Source: Paenibacillus sp. UNC499MF (GTDB taxonomy: Bacteria > Bacillota > Bacilli > Paenibacillales > NBRC-103111). Taken from it: a stretch of DNA of 64,000 bases. Position numbers and translations under genes: made by a program. Position 1 is the stretch's first letter; the number at the start of each line of letters is the position of its first letter. Below the pieces are notes generated by a model. The model saw nothing but the letters and a program-made list of their open reading frames with translations, did not search any database and was not told the DNA's origin. Positions 22,232 to 33,200 of the stretch are shown in pieces. The stretch is taken from NCBI RefSeq assembly GCF_900107975.1, contig NZ_FNVF01000006.1:1-64000 (forward strand), in the 5' to 3' direction.

Positions 22232-24106
22232 TTATTTGCGGACGGGAAGCAGCTTCACATATTCATCCGAAAGCTCCATCAGGTCCATAATGTAGTCATA
22301 ATCTTTGCGGTACTGGCTGATATCCGCGACAGGCTGGTGCGTTTTTAGCGAGACCGCGGTCCCGTCGTCAAAGCCTTCGCCCGGTACGAACAATACATCG
22401 TTGTTGACGAAGGAGCCGGTCGGCAGGTAATACCGGATTCCGGACACGTTCTTCGTAACGTTGAGCAAATCGTGCCCGAACGGCACAATGCCTGCTTCCT
22501 CCATACGGATGCCGAGCAGATTGGCTACGGTCGGCATAATGTCCAACTGGCCGCCGGCCGTTTCGATCTGAGCACCTTGCTGGGAAGGGGCGTGGATAAT
22601 GAGCGGAATATTGTAGCGGGAAATCTGCTCATGGTAATCGATTCCGAGCGCCTCTTTGACCATCTTAGGATCGTTGTCCTGCGGCTGCAGGCCGAAGTGG
22701 TCCCCGTACAGCACGAGAATCGTTTTGTCCCACATGCCGTTCTCCTTGAGCTGGTCGATCAGGGTCCCGAGGGCATAGTCCGTATAATGGACGGCTTCCA
22801 GATAGTCCCCGAGCTGCTTGCCCTTGATGTTCTCCGGCAGATCCAGCGTCTGTTTATCCGCGGGTATTTTGAACGGATGGTGGCTGGATGCCGAGATGAA
22901 CTGGGCGTAGAACGGCTGGTTTTCGTTATTCAGTTCCACGAGACGCTTCATGCCGGTGCGGTACAATTCTTCGTCGGATGCGCCGAAAGCATTGAAGTTG
23001 TCGTTCGTGAACGAAGGCTTATCGAAATACTGCTTAAATCCTAGAGCGGGATACATTTTGTCCCGGTCCCAAAATTTGACGTCATTGACGTGAAACGTAT
23101 TCGTTTCGTACTGCAAGGCGTTAAGCGCTCTCGGCAAACCGGGCAGCTCGCGGTTGTTGAAGCCGCTGGACATGGCCACGGTTGCGGTCGGGTAAATGGA
23201 CGTATTGGAAATAAACTCGGCGTCCGAGGTATTGCCCTGCCCGACCTGCTGGAAGAAGTTGTTGAAATAGAAGCTGGACTTGACCAGCTCATTCATGTTC
23301 GGCGTGATCGCCTGGTCGTTCACTTCCAGATTGATCGGGAAGTTCTGGAACGCTTCCAGCTGGACCACGATCACGTTTTTCCCTTTTTCCGTGCCGAAAT
23401 AGTTAGGCGCCGCCCCTTGCGCCAATGGGGCGCTGCGAGGGTAAGAGGCTTCCAGCTCCGTCAGATTTTGCTTGACTTCGGCAATGTCCGCATAATTGGT
23501 CCGGTTGGCGCGGAGCCCGTCAAACAACGAAACGGCCTGATAAGCGAAGAAACCGAGTTCTTCTCCTTTTTTCAGTTCGTTTTTGGTGCCGGAAGCGGCC
23601 GCAATGGAAGTAGAGGCCAGCAGTACGCTCACGATCATGAGCGCATAGGTAACCGGTGACGGAAGCCGGAAAGGCACGTAATTTCTCTTCGGTTTTTTAC
23701 GCACGACGAGCTTGAACAGCAGAACAACGAGAATATCCGCGAAGAACAGCAGGTCCTCCGGTCTCATAATCGAACGTACGGATGAAGAAACTTGTCCCAC
23801 TTGATTTAGCTGCTTTAACGTTGTGTAGATGGGAACTGTTCCAAAATTTTGAAAGTAAATAGCGGATGCGAGTAATGCCAAACTGACTAAAATGTTGAAA
23901 ATCCAGAAAAGTGCTGTTTTTACACGCCCGGGCCGGAAAAGCTCGATAAGACAGGCTGCTACCATCACATCGAAGGCGTCTATTAAAATTTTGTCCAGGG
24001 TCAGTTTGTCATAGACCAAGATCCGGAACAGTGCCATCTTGGCAAGCAGCAGCACGATCGTCCAAACAAACATGCTTTTATACCATTCTTTCCATCGAAT
24101 GCTCAT
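22232..24106 (-). CDS. LtaS-family lipoteichoic acid synthase (sulfatase-fold)
   Basis: A 624-residue membrane enzyme of the LtaS/YfnI/YqgS/YvgJ family, which transfers glycerol phosphate from phosphatidylglycerol onto a lipid anchor at the outer face of the membrane. Residues 1-170 hold five membrane helices; the rest is the extracellular sulfatase-like domain. Catalytic landmarks are the metal-ligand glutamate in VVQLEAF (E251), the nucleophile threonine in GQGNTSDAEF (T293) and the metal-binding YGDHFG near residue 475. Whether it is a chain polymerase or a primase (YvgJ-like) cannot be told by eye. It is monocistronic. Many homologues are cleaved after the last helix, and the ASGTKNELKK region (about residues 171-180) is where that would happen. 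Confidence 0.92.
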   Translation of the reverse strand: MSIRWKEWYKSMFVWTIVLLLAKMALFRILVYDKLTLDKILIDAFDVMVAACLIELFRPGRVKTALFWIFNILVSLALLASAIYFQNFGTVPIYTTLKQLNQVGQVSSSVRSIMRPEDLLFFADILVVLLFKLVVRKKPKRNYVPFRLPSPVTYALMIVSVLLASTSIAAASGTKNELKKGEELGFFAYQAVSLFDGLRANRTNYADIAEVKQNLTELEASYPRSAPLAQGAAPNYFGTEKGKNVIVVQLEAFQNFPINLEVNDQAITPNMNELVKSSFYFNNFFQQVGQGNTSDAEFISNTSIYPTATVAMSSGFNNRELPGLPRALNALQYETNTFHVNDVKFWDRDKMYPALGFKQYFDKPSFTNDNFNAFGASDEELYRTGMKRLVELNNENQPFYAQFISASSHHPFKIPADKQTLDLPENIKGKQLGDYLEAVHYTDYALGTLIDQLKENGMWDKTILVLYGDHFGLQPQDNDPKMVKEALGIDYHEQISRYNIPLIIHAPSQQGAQIETAGGQLDIMPTVANLLGIRMEEAGIVPFGHDLLNVTKNVSGIRYYLPTGSFVNNDVLFVPGEGFDDGTAVSLKTHQPVADISQYRKDYDYIMDLMELSDEYVKLLPVRK

Positions 24107-24423
24107 GCAATAGGCTCCTTTCCTTTCGATCTATACTTTTATACTAGAAAAATATTAAGGAATTATGAACGTGTCCCTTTTCATGTAAATCCAAATCATG
24201 GATAACAGACTTTTATTGATGAAATACCCATTCATATGTAAAACGCCTGTTAAATAGCAAGGGAATGCCAAACCCCATATTCTTCTGGACTATTGTACCC
24301 CAAAAAGCGGCATCCACCAAATTTTTTGTATGAAAATGTCGGTAAATGTCTAAAAAAGGAAAAATAAATAGAATATATTTCCTGGAGCGCGGCACAATAA
24401 AGCGCAAAAGGATGGTGATTTCC
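24107..24423. other. Divergent AT-rich promoter region
   Basis: It separates the leftward LtaS-type gene from the rightward SRAP gene. Several TATA-like boxes exist (for example TAGTATAAAA on the minus strand near 24140), but no pair of hexamers is convincing. No LexA-type operator (CGAAC-N4-GTTCG) was seen upstream of the SRAP gene. Confidence 0.4.
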
Positions 24424-25098
24424 ATGTGCAAACAATATTCGCTGACCGCCGATATCAAGGAGATTCAAGACCGGTTCTCCGTGGATAAAGTAGCGGTTCC
24501 CTACAAAGCGAGGTATAACATCTCGCCCCGGCAGCATGTGCCTGTAATCGTTTCCGTAAACGGGGAGCTTGTGCTGGACGAATACCGCTGGGGATTCGTT
24601 CCGTTTTGGGCAAGAGACGCGGTCAACGCGGACGGGATGTCGGTACATCAGGACCCCGCCTACCGTAAAATTTTTATGCGGCAGCGCTGCATCGTTCCGT
24701 GCTCGGGTTTTTATTATTGGAAGACGGAAGGGAAGAAAAGCTTTCCCGTTCGCGTGGTGCCCCGGAATCGTGAAGTGTTCGGCATTGCCGGTTTGTATGA
24801 TGTGTGGAGCGACCCGAGAGGGAAGGAGCTTCGGACCTGTACGCTGCTGATGACGGAATCGAACGCGTTGATTACTTCCTTCCATAACCAGATGCCGGTT
24901 ATTTTGAATCAGCACTCGACCGGAGACTGGATGTCGCAGGGGGCGATAGACACCGATCGGCTCATCCCGCTGCTCAAGCCTTTTCCTGCCGAAGCGATGG
25001 AGGCCTATCCCGTCACGCCCGCCATTTCCAACCTCGAACTGGACGAATCGCATTGTATAGAGGAGATGAATTTAAAAGTCGCCTGGATAAAAGAGTGA
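24424..25098 (+). CDS. SRAP (HMCES/YedK)-family protein, variant active site
   Basis: A 224-residue SOS-response-associated-peptidase-like protein. Family members use Cys2, exposed after removal of Met1, to form a DNA-protein cross-link at abasic sites in single-stranded DNA. Cys2 (MCKQYSL), the asparagine of VNADG and the histidine of FHNQMPVIL are present. The usual MCGRF start is MCKQY here, and the catalytic glutamate of the family motif GFYEW is replaced by tyrosine (SGFYYWK). ATG at 24424 is forced by the need for Cys2; GATGGTGATT precedes it. It stands alone. The changed residues make normal cross-link chemistry uncertain. Confidence 0.85.
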   Translation: MCKQYSLTADIKEIQDRFSVDKVAVPYKARYNISPRQHVPVIVSVNGELVLDEYRWGFVPFWARDAVNADGMSVHQDPAYRKIFMRQRCIVPCSGFYYWKTEGKKSFPVRVVPRNREVFGIAGLYDVWSDPRGKELRTCTLLMTESNALITSFHNQMPVILNQHSTGDWMSQGAIDTDRLIPLLKPFPAEAMEAYPVTPAISNLELDESHCIEEMNLKVAWIKE

Positions 25099-25159
25099 TA
25101 GATGAGAGCCGGGAAATATGAAGTGAATGAAGGAACAATATGTAGATAAAAGCTTCTTA

Positions 25160-25194
25160 AAAGAGGAGGCTTGTCCTTGGGACAAGCCTTTTCG
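25160..25194. terminator. Bidirectional intrinsic terminator
   Basis: An AGGCTTGTCC/GGACAAGCCT stem flanked by an A-rich and a T-rich side, between the convergent SRAP and MFS genes. Confidence 0.85.
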
Positions 25195-25197
25195 TTT

Positions 25198-26538
25198 TCA
25201 GGCGGGGGAAGCCTCCGGTTTGGGCCGGGGCTCTTCATCCGTGGAGGGATGAATGGCAAACAGAGCGAGCAGAGCTGCCAGCAGACAGGCCGCGCCGAGT
25301 ACATAGAACAGAATACCCGGATATTTGGTCAGCAGAACGGATACGACAGGCGGACCGATGGCCACACCGATGAACCGCATGGAGCTGTAGAAGGAAGAAA
25401 TCGTGCCTCTCTGGGCTTTGTCGATACCCGCGGTAATAAAGGCATCCAGACAGGGAAGAGCGAGTCCGATGCCGATTCCGAGCAGGGAAAGCATCGTAAG
25501 CAGGCCGTACAGCGAATTGAAGAAAAGGCAGCCGACCGTCGCTCCCAAAGCAAGCAGGCTGCCGATAAACGTCAGCCATTTCATCCGCTTCTTATGCTGG
25601 CCGATGATTTTGCCGGTAATAAAAGACGTCAGGCAGAGAAGAGTCAGCGGGATTGCCAGAACGCATCCTTTCAGAATGCCGTGCAGTTTGTACTTCTCTT
25701 CCAGCAGCTCCGACAAATAAAAAAGAGCTCCGAAAAGCAAAAACATACAGATGCAGCCGATGGCGAAAATGGCGTACAGCCATCTTCCGTTTTTGGAGAA
25801 GATCCATTTCAGGTCTTTCAGAAATACGGGAAGAGAGATCGGTGCTCCGTCGGTGTCTTCCGATTTTTTGGACGGCCCCTTCGCCGGCTTCCCGGTTTTG
25901 TCCGCACGTTTTTCTTCCGCCTTCGCTTTCTTTTGGTCCGGGCCGGCTTCCTTGCCGCCGTTTTTCTCCGGCTTTTTCACGAGAAAAAGGACCATCAGAA
26001 CGGAAATCAGGCAGAAAACGGGAATGGCCATAAACGGCAGGAACCAGATCACGGCGGCCAGGGCGGATCCGAGGATGGGGCTGAGCACCTTGCCTCCCGT
26101 ATTGGCCGTTTCGATTACGCCAAGGCCGCTGCTGACGTCGCTTTCCTTTGTAAACATGTCTCCGACCAGAGGCATGGCGACGGGAGCCGCGCCCGCGGCC
26201 CCTATACCCTGCAGCAGACGGCCGAGCAGGATCGTTATATAGGGATTGGGCATGAACCAGGCTGCAAATCCGCAGACGGCGCCGCCAATGCCGGCGATAA
26301 TCAGACTGGGGATGATGACGACTTTACGGCCGTACCGGTCCGACAGGAACCCGGCGACCGGTATAAGGATAATCGCTGCAATCGAATAAACCGTAATAAG
26401 CAGACTGACCTGAAACGAGGTCACGTGAAGCTTTTCACGGATTAAAGGCAGGATAGGAATTAACATGGAGTTTCCAAGAGTCATGATCAGCGGGATGGAC
26501 GCCACAGAAATGAGATCCCATTTTTTTTTCGCCTCCAT
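25198..26538 (-). CDS. MFS exporter (DHA1-like) with charged central linker
   Basis: A 446-residue, 12-helix transporter. Helix 1 (SVASIPLIMTLGNSMLIPILP), motif A (GFLSDRYGRK) and motif C-like segments mark a proton-driven exporter. Between helices 6 and 7 is an unusually long, lysine/glutamate-rich cytoplasmic loop (about residues 193-243). The sequence reminds me of B. subtilis YmfD, a bacillibactin exporter, but that is from memory and no siderophore genes or Fur box are nearby, so the substrate is open. It is convergent with the SRAP gene, with a shared terminator. The alternative is a general drug exporter. Confidence 0.85.
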   Translation of the reverse strand: MEAKKKWDLISVASIPLIMTLGNSMLIPILPLIREKLHVTSFQVSLLITVYSIAAIILIPVAGFLSDRYGRKVVIIPSLIIAGIGGAVCGFAAWFMPNPYITILLGRLLQGIGAAGAAPVAMPLVGDMFTKESDVSSGLGVIETANTGGKVLSPILGSALAAVIWFLPFMAIPVFCLISVLMVLFLVKKPEKNGGKEAGPDQKKAKAEEKRADKTGKPAKGPSKKSEDTDGAPISLPVFLKDLKWIFSKNGRWLYAIFAIGCICMFLLFGALFYLSELLEEKYKLHGILKGCVLAIPLTLLCLTSFITGKIIGQHKKRMKWLTFIGSLLALGATVGCLFFNSLYGLLTMLSLLGIGIGLALPCLDAFITAGIDKAQRGTISSFYSSMRFIGVAIGPPVVSVLLTKYPGILFYVLGAACLLAALLALFAIHPSTDEEPRPKPEASPA

Positions 26539-26691
26539 AAGGCGGATTCACTCTCCTCGGTTGAATTCCTTAGGATCTCCGGTGATCCGGTCGCCAAAGC
26601 TAGGAATACTTTGCGCAGAGGAGAGAGATTTTATCCCGCCAGCCGGAGACGATTTGCCGCGGCTTCCCGAACGGGTGGGAGCGAACACATC

Positions 26692-27666
26692 TCAGCCGGC
26701 GGACAGCAGCCGCAGCAGCTGCCGGTTCAGCTGCACGGGGTGACGGGGAAACGCCGCCAGCCGGAAATTTCCCGTGAGCTCCGAAGCCTGAACAGGCTCC
26801 GACCGATCGATGAGGCCGGACAGGAAGGCCAGTACGCCGAGCAGCGTCTCGGGCGGGACTCCCGCGCGGCGGATAGCGGACACGGACAAGGAGCCGTGAC
26901 GCTTGGACAAGCGCTGGCCGTCGGGCCCGTAGAGCAGCGGCACATGCGTGTAGCGCGGCGGCTCGTACCCGAGGGCCCTCAGCAGCATCAGCTGGCGCGG
27001 GGTGGAGTCGAGCAGATCCCAGCCGCGCAGGACGTCGGTGATGCCCATGGCGGCATCGTCGACAGCCGCGGCAAGCTGGTAAGCGACGATGCCGTCCGCC
27101 CGCTGCACGACGAAGTCCCCTCCGGCCCCGCCGGGGAAAATTTGCGCTCCCGCGGCCAGATCGCGGAAAGCGACATCCTCCGGAGGCATCGCGAAGCGGA
27201 GAGAGGGCGCTTTGACCGCCGCCCGCGCCTCACGCTCGGCCTTCGTCAGCGACCGGCACGTGCCGGGATAGGCGGGCCCTTCCGAGGAGAGGCCGTGAGG
27301 GGCGCTGGAGATGGCGTGAAGCTCGGCCCTGCTGCAGTAGCAGGGGTACAGATGCCCGCTCTCCCGCAGCTTCCGCAGCGCCTCCTCGTAGAGGTGCCCA
27401 CGGGCACTCTGCTCGTAAGGCCCGCCGGGGCCGCCCGCGCCCGGGCCTTCGTCCCAGAGGAGGCCGAGCCACCGCAGGTCTTCGGTGATCTGTTCGGCCA
27501 GCTCGGGCCGGCAGCGCGGCTGGTCGATGTCCTCCATCCGCAGGACGAACGTACCGCCCGCCGCCCGGGTTTGCAGCCAGGCGAGCAGGGCGGTACGGGC
27601 GTTGCCGATATGGAGTTCGCCGGACGGAGTAGGGGCGAAGCGCCCCCGTATTTCACTTGAGCTCAT
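26692..27666 (-). CDS. gluQ: Glutamyl-queuosine tRNA(Asp) synthetase
   Basis: A 324-residue truncated class I synthetase that attaches glutamate to the queuosine base of tRNA(Asp). Visible features are the HIGN version of the HIGH motif (residues 19-22, in [19 protein letters not shown]), the DIDQPR segment, the zinc site CYCSR with the later YPGTC, and the KMSKS equivalent LSKRHGSL. The anticodon-binding domain of GltX is missing, as expected for GluQ. The gene is exceptionally GC-rich compared with its surroundings. It is single, followed downstream by the divergently placed MFS gene start. Confidence 0.9.
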   Translation of the reverse strand: MSSSEIRGRFAPTPSGELHIGNARTALLAWLQTRAAGGTFVLRMEDIDQPRCRPELAEQITEDLRWLGLLWDEGPGAGGPGGPYEQSARGHLYEEALRKLRESGHLYPCYCSRAELHAISSAPHGLSSEGPAYPGTCRSLTKAEREARAAVKAPSLRFAMPPEDVAFRDLAAGAQIFPGGAGGDFVVQRADGIVAYQLAAAVDDAAMGITDVLRGWDLLDSTPRQLMLLRALGYEPPRYTHVPLLYGPDGQRLSKRHGSLSVSAIRRAGVPPETLLGVLAFLSGLIDRSEPVQASELTGNFRLAAFPRHPVQLNRQLLRLLSAG

Positions 27667-27711
27667 TGTGGTTACGCCCCTTTCATACGAGATATCTATG
27701 AAGATACTCCT

Positions 27712-28530
27712 TTAAGAGGTTTGATTCAACCTTTCGAGAATGCGGCGCTTGCGGTACAGCATTTTGCCGGCCTCGGCGACGTCCCGGATCGTGCCCCGGT
27801 TAAAGTAAGCCCCGAACAGCATGCCCGCAATCGGAATCATCTGGAACAGCTTTTTCCAGCCGAAATTATCCCGGTACGTCGTGACGACTTCACGCCAGCC
27901 CTGGAGCTGGGAGACGGACTGCCGGCCCTCTTTGTCGTAATCGGACAATTTCTCCAGGACGGCTTTCTTTCCCACGATATCGGATGACGAAAATTGCAGG
28001 CAGTTAATAATAAAAATGCGCTCCTTCTTGTCGTTGGGGTCGTAGCCGTAGCAGACGGCGATTTCCTGGAGCACTTTCAGGGAAAGGCCCAGCAGGGCGG
28101 GAATATCGATCGCCAGTGTAAAAATGCCGCCGAACCCCGTGGTGGCTCCTTGCACGGTCGCGAGCGCGGATCTGGATTCGGACAAGGAATCCGCGGCCCG
28201 GTCCATGACCGCAAGGGGAAGATGCGCGGCTTCCCGGATGGATGGGACGTCTTGGCGGGCGTCTTTGTCCTCCGCCGTATGCCTGGAAAGATGTTCGAGC
28301 ACGCCTTTCTCCGAAACGAGGTATTTTCCTCCGGTTTGAATGTAGCTTCCCATTTCATCGATCAACTGTCCGATGCGGTCTTGAAGGAAACGCGGGGTAA
28401 CCTTGTCCAGCAGGGCGAAAGGGAGGCGGCTGAGCTTTTCCCAGAAAAAGATATCTTTCTGTTCGTTTTCCCATCTATGAATTTCGTTCAATTGTTTGAG
28501 AAGTTCGTCTCTGGTTTCAGCCGGTTGCAT
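27712..28530 (-). CDS. EcsC family protein
   Basis: A 272-residue protein of the EcsC family. Recognisable parts are WENEQKDIFFWEKLSRLPFALLDKVTPRFLQ near the start, the glycine-rich hydrophobic centre GATTGFGGIFTLAIDIPALLGLSLKVLQEIAVCYGYD (residues about 130-167), and a second hydrophobic patch FQMIPIAGMLFGAYFNRGTI near the end. The name comes from the third gene of the B. subtilis ecs operon, but the biochemical role is unknown. ATG at 28530 is chosen because AAGGAGG precedes it. It ends 45 bases before gluQ begins, in the same direction, so the two may be co-transcribed. Confidence 0.85.
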   Translation of the reverse strand: MQPAETRDELLKQLNEIHRWENEQKDIFFWEKLSRLPFALLDKVTPRFLQDRIGQLIDEMGSYIQTGGKYLVSEKGVLEHLSRHTAEDKDARQDVPSIREAAHLPLAVMDRAADSLSESRSALATVQGATTGFGGIFTLAIDIPALLGLSLKVLQEIAVCYGYDPNDKKERIFIINCLQFSSSDIVGKKAVLEKLSDYDKEGRQSVSQLQGWREVVTTYRDNFGWKKLFQMIPIAGMLFGAYFNRGTIRDVAEAGKMLYRKRRILERLNQTS

Positions 28531-28708
28531 GGCCGGACCTCCTTGTTTTGATGTCGTTTTGTCAGGTAATACGCTCAAAAGAAGTAAAGCGGTTCAGAAA
28601 AGGGGAAATCCGCTGCCATTCATTTACCTTTTTTAGCGGGGAACGATTTGATAAACTGGGGAAACGAAAAACAAGCACCCAGTACCGACGGAAGATGAGG
28701 AAACGGAT

Positions 28709-29995
28709 ATGAGATTCAGAGATTTTCACCCCAATGTAAAAATCAGGATAACGCTGCACTTTGTGACGGGCATTCTAAGCGGCATGGTTCTGCCGTTCAT
28801 GGCGGTTTATTTCGCCAAAACGCTCGGAACGACGATAGCCGGATTAGCGGTTATGGGCAACATCACCGCAGGCGTCGCCGCGACGTTTATCGGCGGCTAT
28901 TATGCGGACCGCATCGGACGCAAAAAACTGATGCTGGTCAGCGAACTCGTCTGCACCGCCGCTTACGCCGTAATGGCCGCCGCGAATTCGCCCTGGTTTC
29001 AGTCGCCGTACCTGACCTTGGCGATGAGTCTTGTCATCGGTGCCGCCTGGGGACTGAGCAAGCCCGCCGCGGACGCCATGCTCATCGACGTAACGGAGCC
29101 ATCGGCCCGTAAATTTATGTACCGCATTACGTACTGGCTGAATAACTTGTCCATCTCGATCGCCGGCATTATCGGAGCGTTCCTGTTCAGCTCCCACCTG
29201 TTCGAATTGTTAATCGGGGTAGCGGCGGTCACGTTCGTCTCTTACCTCGTTACCCTGATCCTGTTGACTGAAACGCTGCAGGGACCTGCTGCTCCGGCGG
29301 AGGGGGAAAGCATCCCGGCGAAATCCGGCGGGCCTTTTCACATTCTGAGAAGCTACGGGGAAGTGTTCCGCGACCGGACTTTTATGATTTACGTACTGGC
29401 CAGCCTGCTCCTGGTTTCGGTGGAGTTTAATTTGACGGAGTATATCGGAATACGCCTGGAGAGGGACATTCACGGAGCCGTTCTGCTGCCGGGCATGACG
29501 AGCTTGAACGGTCTTGAGCTTTTGGGCATTTTGAGAACCGAGAATACCTTCGCCATTGTTGTTCTTTCGCTGTTTACCGGTTTTCTGCTTAAAAAATACA
29601 GCGGCACCCGCACGATGTTCGTCGGTCTCTTCCTGAACATTGCGGGGTACAGCTATCTGGCCATGGGCAGTCATCCGTGGGCCCTTCTAGTCCTGATGCT
29701 GATTGCGACCGTCGGCGAGCTGGTCTATGTTCCGATCAAGCAGGCTTTTCTCGTGAACATCGTTCCCGACCATGCGCGCAGCTCGTATATGGCGGTCAAC
29801 GGGATGCTGTACAGCGGCGCCCATTTTATATGCGCTATCAATGTCGTGATCGGCGGGTTCCTGCCCGCGTGGGCGATGGCTCTGGTGCTTTTCGCGACAG
29901 GAGTTACCGGAATGCTGCTGCTGGGCTCCATTCTGCCCAAGCTTGCGCCCGTCTCCCGAGCGGCCGGTAAAAGCAAAGTCGCTTCCGCTTTGTAG
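28709..29995 (+). CDS. MFS transporter (drug-exporter type)
   Basis: A 428-residue, 12-helix major facilitator. Helix 1 is followed by the typical FMAVYFAKTLG start; motif A reads GGYYADRIGRKK (residues about 62-73) and the helix 5 region LVIGAAWGLSKPAADAMLIDV is well formed. It most resembles the DHA1 drug exporters of Firmicutes (MdtG/YttB-like). A short basic stretch (RFRDFHPNVKIR) precedes helix 1. GATGAGGAAA serves as ribosome site. It is monocistronic, divergent from EcsC, with a terminator before the giant repeat gene. Confidence 0.85.
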   Translation: MRFRDFHPNVKIRITLHFVTGILSGMVLPFMAVYFAKTLGTTIAGLAVMGNITAGVAATFIGGYYADRIGRKKLMLVSELVCTAAYAVMAAANSPWFQSPYLTLAMSLVIGAAWGLSKPAADAMLIDVTEPSARKFMYRITYWLNNLSISIAGIIGAFLFSSHLFELLIGVAAVTFVSYLVTLILLTETLQGPAAPAEGESIPAKSGGPFHILRSYGEVFRDRTFMIYVLASLLLVSVEFNLTEYIGIRLERDIHGAVLLPGMTSLNGLELLGILRTENTFAIVVLSLFTGFLLKKYSGTRTMFVGLFLNIAGYSYLAMGSHPWALLVLMLIATVGELVYVPIKQAFLVNIVPDHARSSYMAVNGMLYSGAHFICAINVVIGGFLPAWAMALVLFATGVTGMLLLGSILPKLAPVSRAAGKSKVASAL

Positions 29996-30085
29996 GGGAG
30001 GAAGACTCTGCGCGAACTGCCCGCCAAAAAACGGCGATGTCCCGTATAATCGAACTATGCCCCACAAGCACTGAATAAAGCTCTT

Positions 30086-30125
30086 AAAAAGCGTCTAGCG
30101 GATTGTTCCGCTTGGCGTTTTTTTT
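30086..30125 (+). terminator. Intrinsic terminator after the MFS gene
   Basis: An AGCGGA/TCCGCT inner stem with flanking pairs and a run of eight or more T residues. Confidence 0.75.
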
Positions 30126-30211
30126 ATTTTTTTCCAGTGGTCGAGCTTTGTCGAAGCAAATCGGCGCCGGGCCCGGCATAAACTACCTATAGCGGAAAGG
30201 AGGGATACGGG

Positions 30212-33200
30212 TTGCCTTTTATAAACAGATACTCGGTGACGACCAACGGCGCCATCACGTTTACGGGCAATACGCTCGGCCTCAGTAAAGCGAACAATAC
30301 AAACGCGCCGGGAACGGCTCACTCCATCGGAACGTTTACGACGGTCAACACAACTTTACGGGATGGAACTTACCCGCTCGGGACCACGTCCGATTACCGG
30401 CTGAATTCTTCTTCGGCCATTCTCGTCCTGCCCGCCCAGAGCACTGTTTTATATGCGGAACTGATCTGGGGAGGGAGCTATAATCTGGGCGGGGAAAATG
30501 TTGCCAGCGTTTTGAACAATACGGTGTCGCTCACGAACAGCGCCGGCGTTTTTACGGTTACGCCGGATACGGCTACGGCCAGCGTGAATACGACGAGGTA
30601 CTTTTATGTCAGGTCGGCCAATGTCACGAGTCTTGTCCAGTCCGGCGGAGGCGGTACCTATACGGTCGGCAAGGTTCCGGGTACGCAGGGAGACAGCGAA
30701 AACAGCACCAATCATGCGGGCTGGACGCTTGCCGTCATTTATCAGAATGCGACGCTGCCTTCGCGGAACATGACCGTTTTCGTCGGCAATGAGATGGTGG
30801 ATACACCTTCAAGCACCACCTCGGCTGTCGTAAGCGGCTTTTCGACCCCGACGAGCGGTCCGCTCAGCGGGAGGCTTCTCGTCAGCGCTCAGGAAGGGGA
30901 TTCTCCGCTTACGGGGGATCAAATGCAGTTCGGGCCGACAGCCGCCGATCTTACGCCGATTTACGGGCCGAACAATCCCGTAAGCAACTTTTTTTGCTCG
31001 CAGATTAATAACGACAGCGGCCTGCTTGACACGACAGGGACGTTCGGGGACCGCAATCACCCTACGGGCTCCGTCATATCCGGAGGCCGCCAGGGGTGGG
31101 ACATCACGAATGTGGACGTATCGTCCAAACTCGTTAATTCCCAGACATCCGCCAATATCCGGGGAACGACTTCAGGCGATGTCTATCTGATTAATGCGCT
31201 GGCTCTTCAGGTGAACATCAACGCGCCGGTCATCAGCGTAACGAAGGAAGCAAGTAAAACGACCGCTTACATTAATGAAGTAATTACGTACAAAATTACG
31301 ATAACGAACTCCGGCAACGCCACGGCCAATACGCTTACGCTCAAAGACCTGCAGCCTGCGGGCACCACATTTTTAGCGGGCAGCGTGACCGTCAACGGCA
31401 CGGCTCAAGTCTCGGCGAATCCTTACACGGGCATCTCCCTCGGGAACTTGGCGAACAGCCAGACGATCGTGGTCCAATTCCAAAGCCGGGTCACAACGCG
31501 GCCTACCGATTCGCCGCAGTTCGCCGATCAGGCGACAGTCACGTACCAGTTCCAGAGCGTAATCGGGGGAACGGTGTTCAATGGCACGGCAGCTTCATCC
31601 GTCGTGACTGTAGCCGCCGGGAATTACCCGCCGACCGCTTCGAATGTAACGGGAACAATTCCGGAGGATACATCGTTTACAGGGCAAATTCCGGCATCGG
31701 ACCCCGAATCCGCGGCTTTGGCTTATACGGTCGGGAGCCCGCCCGCACACGGAACCGTTGCGCTTAACGCGAACGGGACTTTTACTTACGTGCCGAATCC
31801 GAATTTCAACGGAACGGATTCTTTCTCCGTCACCGTCAGCGACGGCAGCGGAGGGACGGCGAACTCGCTCGTCACCATCCGGGTTACACCGGTGAACGAT
31901 CCGCCTGTCGCCCAGAATCTTTCGCTTACTACGCTGGAAGACACGTCTCTGAGCGGAAAAGTGGCCGCAGCCGATGCGGACGGCGATACGCTGACATTCA
32001 GCCTGGCCGCTCCTCCCGCGAACGGAACGATTGTGTTCGGCCCGACTGGAGTGTTCACGTATACGCCCAACCTCAACTACAACGGACAGGATAGCTTCGC
32101 CTATTCGGTCAGCGACGGCAATGGAGGAACCGCCGCGGGCTCCGTAACTATTACGGTTACGCCGGTTAATGATGCTCCCGTCGCCGCCAATGTGAATTTG
32201 ACGACGGCGGAAGACACGCCTGTCAGCGGAGCCGTACCCGCGACCGATGTGGACGGGGACAGCTTGACGTATACGCTGGCCGCTCCCGTTACGCACGGTA
32301 GCGTCACGCTTAACGCGAACGGTACGTTCGTGTACACGCCGGGTCTTAACTTTAACGGCAAGGACTCTTTCGCCGTCCGGGTAAGCGACGGGAAAGGCGG
32401 CTCGGCCGTCGCCAACGTCACGATTGTCGTAACGCCCGTCAATGACCCGCCCGTCGCCGCCGGAGGCAGTGTCGTCACGCCGGAAGATACTCCGGTGAGC
32501 GGCAAAATAACCGCAAGCGATGCGGACGGAGACGCGCTGACTTATTCACTCGGCGCCGCGCCGCTCCACGGCACGGTTGTACTGGCGGCGGACGGAAGCT
32601 ATACGTATACGCCGCTTGCGAACTTCAACGGCACGGACAGCTTCACGGTTGTCGTCAGTGACGGCAGCGGAGGCACTGCGGCTGCTTCTGTACAGGTCAC
32701 CGTCACGCCCGTCAATGATGCGCCCGTCACGTCCGATCTTGCTCTGACGACGGCGGAGGATACGCCGGTCACGGGCACTGTAACCGCAGCGGATGCCGAC
32801 GGCGATGCGCTTACCTATGTGCTCGGGACGCTGCCGACCCACGGCACGGCCGTACTCGGGCCCGGCGGAATTCTGACCTATACGCCGCTTGCGAACTTCA
32901 ACGGCACGGACAGCTTCAATGTGGTCGTTAACGACGGCAAAGGCGGTTCGGCGATTTCGCATATCGTCGTCACGGTAACGCCGGTCAACGATCCGCCCGC
33001 GGCGCAGGACGCGAGCGTCGTTACGCCGGAGGATACGCCCGTATCGGGCCGGGTCCTCGCGTCGGATGTGGACAGAGACGCGCTGACCTTCGCTCTCGGC
33101 ACTCCGCCCGTTAACGGCACGGCTGTCGTAGGACCCGACGGGAGCTATACGTACACGCCCGCGCCCGATTATAACGGAACGGACTTCTTCACCGTTATCG

